Source: JANSWP01 sp041941305 (GTDB lineage: Bacteria > Bacteroidota > Bacteroidia > Chitinophagales > Saprospiraceae). From it: a stretch of DNA of 64,000 nt. Shown here piece by piece: positions 16,355-24,330 of this stretch. Position 1 is the first letter of the stretch, and every line of letters starts with the position of its first letter. Position numbers and translations under genes: made by a program. Where the stretch lies: positions 1 to 64,000 of the forward strand of contig JBGTQJ010000032.1 of assembly GCA_041941305.1 (NCBI GenBank). Direction: 5' to 3'. The notes beneath the pieces were generated by a model. The model was not told the origin of the DNA and did no database searches. It saw only the letters and a list, made by a program, of their open reading frames with translations.

Positions 16355-19153
16355 ATGCTTTTACCAAAAGATGATATCAATCAAAAGGAAACCCTACAAT
16401 TCATAAAAACAGCTTCTTTTAAAGAGGATTGGAAAGAATTGAAGGCTTTGTATAAGCAGCTGGAAACCAATGTGGTACCTGAATTGATGGTAGCTCTGAT
16501 TGATAGATTCGATAAAGCGGGAAAACTGGAATTAGAAGGAGCATATCCATCCTGGAAGACATTGGGTTATATGAAACGTAGAGCAGCCCGTTTTTTAAGA
16601 AAATTGGCTAGTGAAAATGAGCAAGGATATATCCAAATATGCAAGGATTTGATGTTGTTGCAAAGAGATAAAATGAATTTGGAATACCAATGGGTTATGA
16701 AGCAGATCCTATTGGGAGCTTCCAAAAGGTTTGAACAGAAGCAAAATGGAAGAGGTAAAATAATCCAATTAGAAGGTGTTCTTAACATTGCTCGTTCGGA
16801 AGAACTTTTTGCTGAAGTTTGGGATAAATATCCTGCAGTTCTGGAGTTGATTTTGGCTGAAAAGGGCTTGGCAATAGAAGTATATGAGTTTTGTGTGAAA
16901 GTCTTTTTGAGAAACCATCGACCATTGCCACTTTTTGATTTTCAAGTGCTGGATCAATTTTTTGAAAATAAGTCACCATTCCTTCGGCATGTAGCAGTTA
17001 AACAAGGTTTTCAGTTTTTTGAAAGATATAAATTGAAGCGACCAAAATTAGCTGCCTGGCTTTTCTTTTTCAGCAACCCAAAACAACAGAACATCCTATT
17101 GAACCATTTAGGAGAAATTGAACTTCCGGAACAAAAAACGAATTCTGTTTTTGACAAAATATCCAATCTCTTAACCAATACCAATAATATCCAAGGGACA
17201 GAAGAACAGGCTTTTGTCAATCACTTGGTCCACATTGCTTTTGGTCAATTGTGTAGAACGAGTCAGTTTTCAAAAAGGGTAGAAAGGAGTCTGAATTTTT
17301 TGATAAAAATTAAAAGCCTCATTCACCATGAAACCATCCTTCAAAATGCAGGGGCAATTATCTCTACTGAACAGCCTAAGTGGATACAACTGATATTTGA
17401 GACCATTCAAGCTCTGGGAAGAAAATATACAGAACAATGGTTGACTGCTCTGGAAGACATAAATGTTACATTGAAGAAAAGCTTGTTCAGAAGATTATTG
17501 AGCAATTATGGCAGTCGTAATATTGAGGAATTGGAGCAATTTATTAGAGCATCATTTCTCAAGCATCCTCATTTTTATGTGGTGGACTTTGTTTGGTTTG
17601 TTTTGGCAGACAATGAAAAATTGAGGAAAAAAGTGACGAATTCCTTTTTGTGGGATTTGAGGTGGCACAATTTTAATGAGCCATTTCTGCGAAATATGAT
17701 CCGTTCTCATTTTGCAGCTTCTGTTTTATTGGAGCATTATTCCTGGTATACCGAATATATCTTATTTGAGCATAATAAATTGGTTTACATCATCCAAAAT
17801 GGACACCCTGATTTTAAACAGGCAGCCATCCGTCATTTATTAAAAGAAAGCAAACACAAGTTCTTTCAAAACCTTCCATTAATTGCAAAATTGGAGGAAT
17901 TGAGAACAGATGTATTAGGGCAAATTGAACCAAAGATCTCATATACTTTATTCAATACCAATGCACTTTTTGCTTGTTTAAAATCTTCTCAAAAATGGAT
18001 CTCAGAAAATGCATGGAGGATATTGGAAAAATTGATCTTAAATGAGATGGATATCAGAAATATTATCTTTTGGATATTTTATCAAATTCAAGAAGATCAA
18101 ATTGCAGACTTTATCAGTCGGCTTGCAAAAGTCAAAAATCCCCTATTCAAAAACAACTTCACGCTCGCTCTTAAAAACGTTATTCTCTATCAGCCACAGT
18201 TGATCAATCGGATGGCAAGTCACATTGAAGCAATCATGCAATTGCTGGACATTGAAACCATCTTAGAAATTGTAAAGGCAGTTGATGATCAAAACTGGGA
18301 AACGATTAAACCTTCTATTTGTAGTTTTATTGAAGAAGACTCTGCTGCCGATTTCTGGTTAAGCATTTTGGAAAAACTACCAAATGAAGAAAGTGAAACT
18401 ACCCTTGTCAACCGCTTTTTAGAAGACTCAGCCCTTTACCAACCTTTTTTGGATATCAAAACCCCCAATGTACTGGATTGCCATCATCCTGCATTTGAAG
18501 ATTTGCTCTCAGAATGGCTCCGACTAAATGAAAACATCTTTGAAGCCAATAGCTCCAATCTTTTTAAGGCAAGTACACATCGCACTCCCAAAATTCGAAA
18601 TTGGGCACTTGAAAGAGCAGTCAATTTGGGAATGGATGTGCCCTTTGCCATGCAATTGCTGGAATCTGGTTTGCCAGATTCAGTAAAAATCGGAAAACAG
18701 TTTTTTGAAAGTGTAAAGGCTGGTACCACAGATGAGCTGGAAAATTTGCTTGCTCTTTGTGACAGTCCCAACCCTGAAGTAAGAGCTTACGGAATGACAT
18801 TTTTTCAATCCAGAAAAAACAATTTTGACAATGCCCTGGCATTGGAATGCCTGTCAGAACATACGGATCCAATCATTCACGAATTTGTAGCTGAAAAACT
18901 AAAGTCAATGGCCAGCAAAGCTACTTTCACTGAAAACTTCGATCGCTCAGTTTTGCGTACAAAAAATCAAAGCAGAAAGGCAAAGGAATTGATCAAGAAC
19001 CGTCTGGCTAAAGACTTGAATGTCTCATCGGATACTTTACTTGAATTAGCTCGTGGTCATAATCGAAAAGACAGAGAATGGGCATTGGAGCAATTAGCAA
19101 AGATGGTCTTAACTGGAGAAAAAATTTCTGGATTTAATCTAGCTACCATATGA
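16355..19153 (+). CDS. Armadillo/HEAT-like repeat protein, retron accessory (ARM)
   Basis: A 932-residue, almost wholly alpha-helical protein with no signal peptide or membrane helix. The helix-pair rhythm (for example DKFFENKSPFLRHVAVKQGF-like and NPEVRAYGMTFFQSRK segments) fits a HEAT/ARM solenoid along the whole length. No catalytic motif is visible. It is the first gene of a four-gene operon ending in a retron-type reverse transcriptase, 33 bp after ncRNA-2. In the retron classification as I recall it, type XIII systems pair the reverse transcriptase with an ARM protein and a winged-helix SWIM protein, the next gene here. It probably acts as a scaffold or effector subunit. Confidence 0.7.
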   Translation: MLLPKDDINQKETLQFIKTASFKEDWKELKALYKQLETNVVPELMVALIDRFDKAGKLELEGAYPSWKTLGYMKRRAARFLRKLASENEQGYIQICKDLMLLQRDKMNLEYQWVMKQILLGASKRFEQKQNGRGKIIQLEGVLNIARSEELFAEVWDKYPAVLELILAEKGLAIEVYEFCVKVFLRNHRPLPLFDFQVLDQFFENKSPFLRHVAVKQGFQFFERYKLKRPKLAAWLFFFSNPKQQNILLNHLGEIELPEQKTNSVFDKISNLLTNTNNIQGTEEQAFVNHLVHIAFGQLCRTSQFSKRVERSLNFLIKIKSLIHHETILQNAGAIISTEQPKWIQLIFETIQALGRKYTEQWLTALEDINVTLKKSLFRRLLSNYGSRNIEELEQFIRASFLKHPHFYVVDFVWFVLADNEKLRKKVTNSFLWDLRWHNFNEPFLRNMIRSHFAASVLLEHYSWYTEYILFEHNKLVYIIQNGHPDFKQAAIRHLLKESKHKFFQNLPLIAKLEELRTDVLGQIEPKISYTLFNTNALFACLKSSQKWISENAWRILEKLILNEMDIRNIIFWIFYQIQEDQIADFISRLAKVKNPLFKNNFTLALKNVILYQPQLINRMASHIEAIMQLLDIETILEIVKAVDDQNWETIKPSICSFIEEDSAADFWLSILEKLPNEESETTLVNRFLEDSALYQPFLDIKTPNVLDCHHPAFEDLLSEWLRLNENIFEANSSNLFKASTHRTPKIRNWALERAVNLGMDVPFAMQLLESGLPDSVKIGKQFFESVKAGTTDELENLLALCDSPNPEVRAYGMTFFQSRKNNFDNALALECLSEHTDPIIHEFVAEKLKSMASKATFTENFDRSVLRTKNQSRKAKELIKNRLAKDLNVSSDTLLELARGHNRKDREWALEQLAKMVLTGEKISGFNLATI

Positions 19154-19221
19154 AAATTAGATAAACATTTTTTCCCAACATAATGGAATAGTATAGTTTC
19201 ATCATTCATCATTCATAAACC

Positions 19222-20853
19222 ATGCAAGTCACCCAAGCCTACGCTCAACCCAGTAATTCAAAAACAGATGCCCGTGGAACGCATTTCAGTTTTTCCCAGG
19301 AATTATCCCGTAGAAAACCAGTTTCTCTACACGCAATGATCCACAACAGTTTGGCATACGCGAAACTAATGCTGGCCTTGAGAAAAGTGGTGGTCGGAGA
19401 TTGGAGAAGCAAACAACGCGACCACACCAGGTATCAGGAGTGGGTACAACAACAGTATTTAAAGGAGTTGCCTTCGTACTTTGAAGAAGTAGCTGCTAAA
19501 AGAGTGGACTTGTTGAGCCAACAAGCTTTTTTGACGGAGAAAATCAAGGAACTCAATTTACAATTAAGACCCTTACAAACCTTAAAAAATAAAGCACGAA
19601 GCAATTATTGGGCGTATTTAAGGAAGTTTGAAAAAGAAAAATTGTGGGTACTTGATCCCGTTATCTCAGTCCATCCCGATTCTGTGATTTTCGAGGCTTT
19701 TTCACTGGACGAAAGCAGTTATGGAAGGGTGAGTGTTCCAACAGAGAATTTGGAGCTTTTTGGAGATGTGGATTACGGGACTACCAATATCGATTTTTCA
19801 CAACAGCTTGCGGATGAAATTTATAGAGTACGCTCTTACCGCCCAGCCTGGCTCAAAGTAGCCTATGAGCAGGTGGAAATGTCAACAGGAGCAGGGAGTA
19901 GAGTAGAAAAGAAAATTGATTTGCCCGAGACCTGGGTTCGAGGATTTTTGCAGGTGCAATCTGCTTCAACACTACCTGGTACAGAGTTGGCACTCAGCGC
20001 TTCGACCTTCAATGAAATATTAGCCATACTCAAACAACATAAAGCAAAAGTTAGTCCACGCTCTCTTCGGTTTCTACTCGTTCCGGGCAAATTTCCCGTC
20101 GTCGTCCTCGACCCTTGGGGGATTGAGGTATGTGAACATCATCGCCGCTATCTCGGAAATTTTGAAGGCGAAATTCGCATCTGGGGACGGCGGCGACTTT
20201 CAGTATTTGAGGAGGTCATGCCCTTCGCGGAGGCTATACAAATTAAATTGCTGGGAACGGGCATGCCCTCTTTTTGGTCAGTTACTTTGGATGACCATCG
20301 CTTTGATGTTGGACTTTCTGGTTGGACAGCCAATGACTGGGCGCAAAAAGCTAGCTTTGATTTACTCGCTTCTTCTGGTAAGGATAAAATTTCAGAAAGC
20401 AGGCTTGAAAATGCCCTTTCAAAAATCACGCAACAGCTCTCAGCCACACCAGCGCAAATGGCAGATTGGCTTTCGATTTCACAACCGGATGCTACTGCTG
20501 CCTTGCAGGAATTGTGTCGAAATGGTCAGGTCATGTACGATCATTTGACAAATTCCTATCGCTGGCGGGAGTTGCTCTCTAAAGACATTGAATTGCAGGA
20601 AACGGAAAGTGATGAACGACTCAATTATGCATTGAAATTGAAAAAAGCTAAAAAAGTAAAATTGATAGATACCGAAACAAAAAATGGATTGACTACCAAG
20701 TCCTTCAAAGTTTCGGGTAAAAAACTATTCAAACCCAAAATCACAACCGACAAAGACGGCAGGGTAAAGCGAGCAGCATGTACTTGTGGTTTTTTCCGCC
20801 ACAACAAGCTTCGGAAGGGACCCTGCCCACATATACTGGCTGGAATCATGTAG
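19222..20853 (+). CDS. Winged-helix SWIM zinc-finger protein, retron accessory (WHSWIM)
   Basis: A 543-residue protein. The N-terminal half is helical with a coiled-coil-like stretch (about 75-130, VDLLSQQAFLTEKIKELNLQ), followed by a mixed domain. Residues about 395-450 look like a winged helix (LSATPAQMADWLSISQPDAT). The C-terminus carries a SWIM-type zinc finger, CTCGFF then CPHILAGIM, with CxC and CxH ligands near residues 518-538. SWIM domains bind DNA or protein. The gene starts 68 bp after the ARM gene; two CATTCAT heptamers precede its ATG. With the ARM protein and the reverse transcriptase it matches the set I recall for type XIII retrons. Confidence 0.75.
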   Translation: MQVTQAYAQPSNSKTDARGTHFSFSQELSRRKPVSLHAMIHNSLAYAKLMLALRKVVVGDWRSKQRDHTRYQEWVQQQYLKELPSYFEEVAAKRVDLLSQQAFLTEKIKELNLQLRPLQTLKNKARSNYWAYLRKFEKEKLWVLDPVISVHPDSVIFEAFSLDESSYGRVSVPTENLELFGDVDYGTTNIDFSQQLADEIYRVRSYRPAWLKVAYEQVEMSTGAGSRVEKKIDLPETWVRGFLQVQSASTLPGTELALSASTFNEILAILKQHKAKVSPRSLRFLLVPGKFPVVVLDPWGIEVCEHHRRYLGNFEGEIRIWGRRRLSVFEEVMPFAEAIQIKLLGTGMPSFWSVTLDDHRFDVGLSGWTANDWAQKASFDLLASSGKDKISESRLENALSKITQQLSATPAQMADWLSISQPDATAALQELCRNGQVMYDHLTNSYRWRELLSKDIELQETESDERLNYALKLKKAKKVKLIDTETKNGLTTKSFKVSGKKLFKPKITTDKDGRVKRAACTCGFFRHNKLRKGPCPHILAGIM

Positions 20854-20894
20854 CTCTTTTTATAAGTTTAAGTTTAAGTTTAAGCTCAATCCAC

Positions 20895-21051
20895 TGTAAT
20901 CGAAATTAATTAAAATTGGAAAGGAGCAGTTGGATTTTGCAATCCAACGTATTTCAAATAATAATTCCACGAATGGTTTTCATTCACTCCTTGGCATGTC
21001 GGGTTACAAATCCCGACCGCTCCCAGTCTGCTTTAAGAAACTTCGATTACA
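20895..21051. other. Structured intergenic element inside the retron operon
   Basis: In the 330-bp gap between the SWIM and WGR genes, TGTAATCGAA (20895-20904) pairs with 21042-21051. Inside are GGAGC (20923-20927)/GCTCC (21019-21023), GTTGGATT-TTGC-AATCCAAC (20929-20948) and TCGGG (20999-21003)/CCCGA (21012-21016). A 6-bp tandem repeat AGTTTA x3 precedes it at 20865-20882. It could be a REP-like insertion, a leader RNA for the last two genes or another RNA component. It lacks the conserved motifs of the two upstream ncRNAs. The remainder to 21183 is AT-rich with no clear promoter. Confidence 0.5.
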
Positions 21052-21183
21052 CTGTATTCAAGACCAATAATTGACCTTGAACTTGATTCTTGAACTTGAT
21101 CTTAAAAAGGGCTCCTTAACTAGCAATTCTTAGCTATTATTAATTCAAATAAAAACTATTTCGCCTTTCAGGCGGATCTACTT

Positions 21184-22140
21184 ATGAATCAGAAACCACT
21201 CAATAGAACTTCAATCCAGGAAATAGCTGAAAGACTGATGATTTCTAATTTGGAGACGACCACTTTGGAGGTGAAAAATCAGCTTCGCAAAGAGGGTTTT
21301 TATGCAGAGCAAAAGGAGGTGTCCCGTTGGATGTTACAACTGGCAACCTGGCAGAACTGGGCGATGGTCAATGCAGGAAATCATCGTATTTATCGTTTCA
21401 AAGACGATAGCAAGGATGCTTTTCAGAATTATTTAGAAAAAGACAATGCTTTTTGGGAGGTAAGGGTAGAAGGACTGGAGGTTGTAACAGGGTTTGGGAA
21501 AATTGGAGAAGATGGTATTTTGAATACTCAGGATTTCAAAAGCAATCGGCAGGCTATCCATCATGGTCGCCGTATTTTAAATGAAATATTGGCGAAAGGG
21601 TATGTGGAGGCAACTGATAACAGACTTTCTCTCGAATTGCGAAAGCAATATGAACCTTATCTAAAACTCAATGCTCTGAAATGTACCTTGGGTTACTACG
21701 GTGTCAAAATTCAGGAAAAGGTTGAGATAACTTATCGATTACAAAATTCCCCTAATGCAAAAACCTCGGAAGGTTATTTAATTCATGAAAAAAGTGCTGG
21801 TTTTGAATTTGAATGGACTTTGCCTGACAGAGGAAGTGAATTGAAGCATGTTTTGGAACATGATTATTGGGATGCCATTCAAATTTGTCCAAATCAATCT
21901 AATTTAACTGGTGGAAAGGTTTTAAAGACCCAATTTTTTACAAAAGACCATCAATCTATGGACGAACCTGAAATTTTGGAGAAAGGCGAAATCAAAAAGC
22001 TGCTTTCCATCAAAATAAACAATGCAAATCTATATAATATTCGATTTGAATTTTCAGAAGGAAAGCCACTGGATTTAAGCAAGTTTAAGTTGGATTTGGA
22101 AAAGGAATTATTGCCAATTGCCAAAAGATTTCTATGGTGA
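21184..22140 (+). CDS. WGR-domain protein in the retron operon
   Basis: A 318-residue soluble protein. Residues about 10-80 look like a winged-helix domain (IQEIAERLMISNLETTTLEV...EVSRWMLQLA). Residues about 92-148 match the WGR domain (FWEVRVEGLEVVTGFGKIGE...ILNEILAKGYVEA), a nucleic-acid-binding fold best known in PARP1 and in MolR-like bacterial proteins. The C-terminal 170 residues are beta-rich and not recognised. It lies between the SWIM gene and the reverse transcriptase (104-bp gap to the latter). I do not recall a separate WGR subunit as standard for type XIII retrons, so it may be an extra module that senses DNA or msDNA. Confidence 0.7.
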   Translation: MNQKPLNRTSIQEIAERLMISNLETTTLEVKNQLRKEGFYAEQKEVSRWMLQLATWQNWAMVNAGNHRIYRFKDDSKDAFQNYLEKDNAFWEVRVEGLEVVTGFGKIGEDGILNTQDFKSNRQAIHHGRRILNEILAKGYVEATDNRLSLELRKQYEPYLKLNALKCTLGYYGVKIQEKVEITYRLQNSPNAKTSEGYLIHEKSAGFEFEWTLPDRGSELKHVLEHDYWDAIQICPNQSNLTGGKVLKTQFFTKDHQSMDEPEILEKGEIKKLLSIKINNANLYNIRFEFSEGKPLDLSKFKLDLEKELLPIAKRFLW

Positions 22141-22244
22141 TGGCTTTGAGTTGAGCAAAAGCGGGTTAGCATAAAGGCCTTATTTCAGAAATGATTAGAC
22201 AACATTTTTACTTTCATTTAATCACACCATAACATTTCAAAACA

Positions 22245-23624
22245 ATGACCACCAACCTCAACACTTTTAAAGAACAAGTCAGGAAATATGGACGGGAATA
22301 CGCCATTACCCAGGATATGATTCGATTGGGTTTTTTAGATCTCACACCAGAAGAATTGGCGGATTTAAAAACTGGGATGGCAAAATTGAATAAGCTATGG
22401 AGAGAGCAAGGTGAATTGAACAGGAAAATAAATGTTTTACCTGATGTTGAGTCTATGTTGAAAGAGGTTCGAAGATTGAGGATTGAGCGAGTGAGAAAGG
22501 AGTCAGTAGTCAAAAAGGAAGCCAGAGAAAAAAAGAAAAAGGAGAAAAAAGCAAAAGAGCGTGTATGGAGAATTAGCAAACCACCCTATCTGGGTGATGG
22601 CGTTTCAAAAGGTTTAAAGTTTCAGCATATAGAGGACAATTCGTTAGTTGATTCAGCTTTACCGGTGGTGAATACGGTCACCGAATTGGCGGAGGCAATG
22701 GGTGTGCCTGCCAATATGATTTCGTGGCTGTGTTACCATCGGAAAGCTGCAACGATTGATCACTATCATCGCTTCAAAATACCTAAAGCAAAAGGGGGAT
22801 ATCGAACAATTGCCGCTCCAAAACCCATGCTTAGAAAAGCACAAAGCTGGATTTTAAAGAATATTCTGGAACATATTCCTCTGCACAATTCAGCGATGGC
22901 ATTTCGTCCTGAACGCTCCATTGCAGACAATGCCAAATTGCATCAGCACGGTGGGGTGATTTTTAGAATAGATTTGAAAGATTTCTTCCCGAGCATACAA
23001 TTCAACCGAGTAAAAGGTATTTTTAAAAGTTTTGGTTACAATGAGGGAATGGCTACTGTATTCGCCTTAATTTGCACAGATGCAGCGAGAGTTGGTGCTG
23101 AATTGGATACCAAAAAATATTTTGTGACTTTGAGTGAAAGATATGTTCCACAAGGGGCATGTACCTCCCCAGCATTGACTAATATCATATGCAGAAAAAT
23201 GGATCGCCGTCTGGAAGGCCTTGCCAAAAAATATGGCTTTACCTATTCCCGATATGCAGATGATTTGGTTTTTTCCCACCCTTTTGAAAAAACACCAGTC
23301 GGTTTTTTGATAAGTTGCATTCAGAATATCATCAAGGATGAAGGCTTCGAAGTACATCCAGCTAAAACGATGGTTATGCGCCCTCATCGTCGCCAAAATG
23401 TAACCGGGATTGTGGTCAATGAAACCCCTAATGTTTCAAGAAGAGATTTAAGAAAGTTTCGCAGTTTTTTGCACCATTTCGAAAAAGAAGGAGAATCTGC
23501 CATGAGTAAAAAAATGGGAAAAGATGCCAAAAGCTATGCCCAGGGTTATTGGGCATTTATCAATATGGTGAATCGCGTAACTGCTTTGAAGGTTTTAAAG
23601 CAGCATAATTGGCTGAAGGAGTGA
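22245..23624 (+). CDS. Retron-type reverse transcriptase
   Basis: A 459-residue group II-like reverse transcriptase of retron type. After a Lys/Glu-rich N-terminal extension of about 120 residues come the RT motifs: HRFKIPKAKGGYRTIAAPKP (RT1-2), FRIDLKDFFPSI with catalytic D243, VPQGACTSPALTNI (RT4), YADD at 337-340 (catalytic Asp pair), and VTG at 386-388 (NVTGIVVNE), the conserved tripeptide of retron RTs that contacts msr RNA. There is no maturase or endonuclease domain, which argues against a group II intron. It is the last gene of the operon. Its predicted templates are the two ncRNAs at 15273-15659 and 16017-16321, unusually far upstream. Confidence 0.9.
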   Translation: MTTNLNTFKEQVRKYGREYAITQDMIRLGFLDLTPEELADLKTGMAKLNKLWREQGELNRKINVLPDVESMLKEVRRLRIERVRKESVVKKEAREKKKKEKKAKERVWRISKPPYLGDGVSKGLKFQHIEDNSLVDSALPVVNTVTELAEAMGVPANMISWLCYHRKAATIDHYHRFKIPKAKGGYRTIAAPKPMLRKAQSWILKNILEHIPLHNSAMAFRPERSIADNAKLHQHGGVIFRIDLKDFFPSIQFNRVKGIFKSFGYNEGMATVFALICTDAARVGAELDTKKYFVTLSERYVPQGACTSPALTNIICRKMDRRLEGLAKKYGFTYSRYADDLVFSHPFEKTPVGFLISCIQNIIKDEGFEVHPAKTMVMRPHRRQNVTGIVVNETPNVSRRDLRKFRSFLHHFEKEGESAMSKKMGKDAKSYAQGYWAFINMVNRVTALKVLKQHNWLKE

Positions 23625-24330
23625 AGATAATTTGGGCTATACCAATGAAGAATAAAAGATATATCCCCTGCCTCCTTCACGACCAAACCAAATTACTTTC
23701 CCACCTCACAATGTTTTCTACTGACAAACCCGTAATTTCAGCCTCAATTTCAAAATGCGGGTTGTAACTTTTGTGTGATTCCGCATTAAGCAATTTGTGA
23801 TTCCGGAACAACGCAACCTTATGTTAACTGCCACCTATAAGTCTATTTTTTGTTGGCGGGATATTTCAGAGTGCGGGATACAAAACATTACAAAGTCAAT
23901 TCGTCAAGCCTGGCAAGGAGTTTTGGCTTTTTTGTCGTTCATTCTGCACTCTAAATCCTCGGGCCTTGCGTTTTTTATTGAAAAAAATCATATTTGTCAA
24001 AGTTTTAGCCATCCCAGCGTGTCGCTCTCCACAAAATCCTATAATAAACAGTGTTATCCCTTAGTTTTTTCCTGTAGAGAAGGTTTTTCACTAATTTTGA
24101 TGAATAATACCAATCCCTCACAAAAGTTCCCGAAAACAGCAAATCACCTTTTAATTTTGAGTTCCTTGCTTGCCAAATTGGTAGAGCTCTGTTCCAGAAT
24201 GGAGCAATTTTTTGTTTTGGAACAGAAATACTGGAACCCAAACATTTTTAATCCAACAACTGAATTCACAGATGTGGTCGTTCACCGCATATCGCTGGCC
24301 GTCCACCATTAAACAAATTGAAAATTACTT
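23625..24330. other. 706-bp intergenic region, no supported gene
   Basis: An open frame of 171 codons crosses 23797-24312 but lacks family resemblance, and its composition is unlike the neighbouring genes, so I do not call it. Visible structure: a direct repeat TGTGATTCCG at 23774-23783 and 23796-23805 (22-bp period), and an 8-bp inverted repeat CTGTTCCA (24189-24196)/TGGAACAG (24218-24225). The 3' part should hold the promoter of the large T9SS gene, but no clear TAnnTTTG is seen. Confidence 0.5.

Noticed and set aside
20895..21051. Third retron msr-msd copy
   Set aside because: Structured, but lacks the conserved GC after a1, the AGTATGC loop and the GTCCTTnGATTGTAAGTA segment.
22165..22172. 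GTTAGCAT just before the RT gene, like the start of the two ncRNAs
   Set aside because: No a2 partner, no GATTGTAAGTA motif and no msd hairpin nearby; the same 8-mer also occurs at 62874-62881, so chance is likely.
22245..23624. Group II intron or diversity-generating retroelement
   Set aside because: No maturase/endonuclease domain, no intron RNA signatures, and no template/variable repeat pair or C-type-lectin target gene nearby; the VTG motif indicates a retron RT.
23797..24312. 171-codon plus-strand open frame after the retron operon
   Set aside because: No family resemblance and no convincing start region; Ser/Cys/Phe-rich composition is typical of chance frames.
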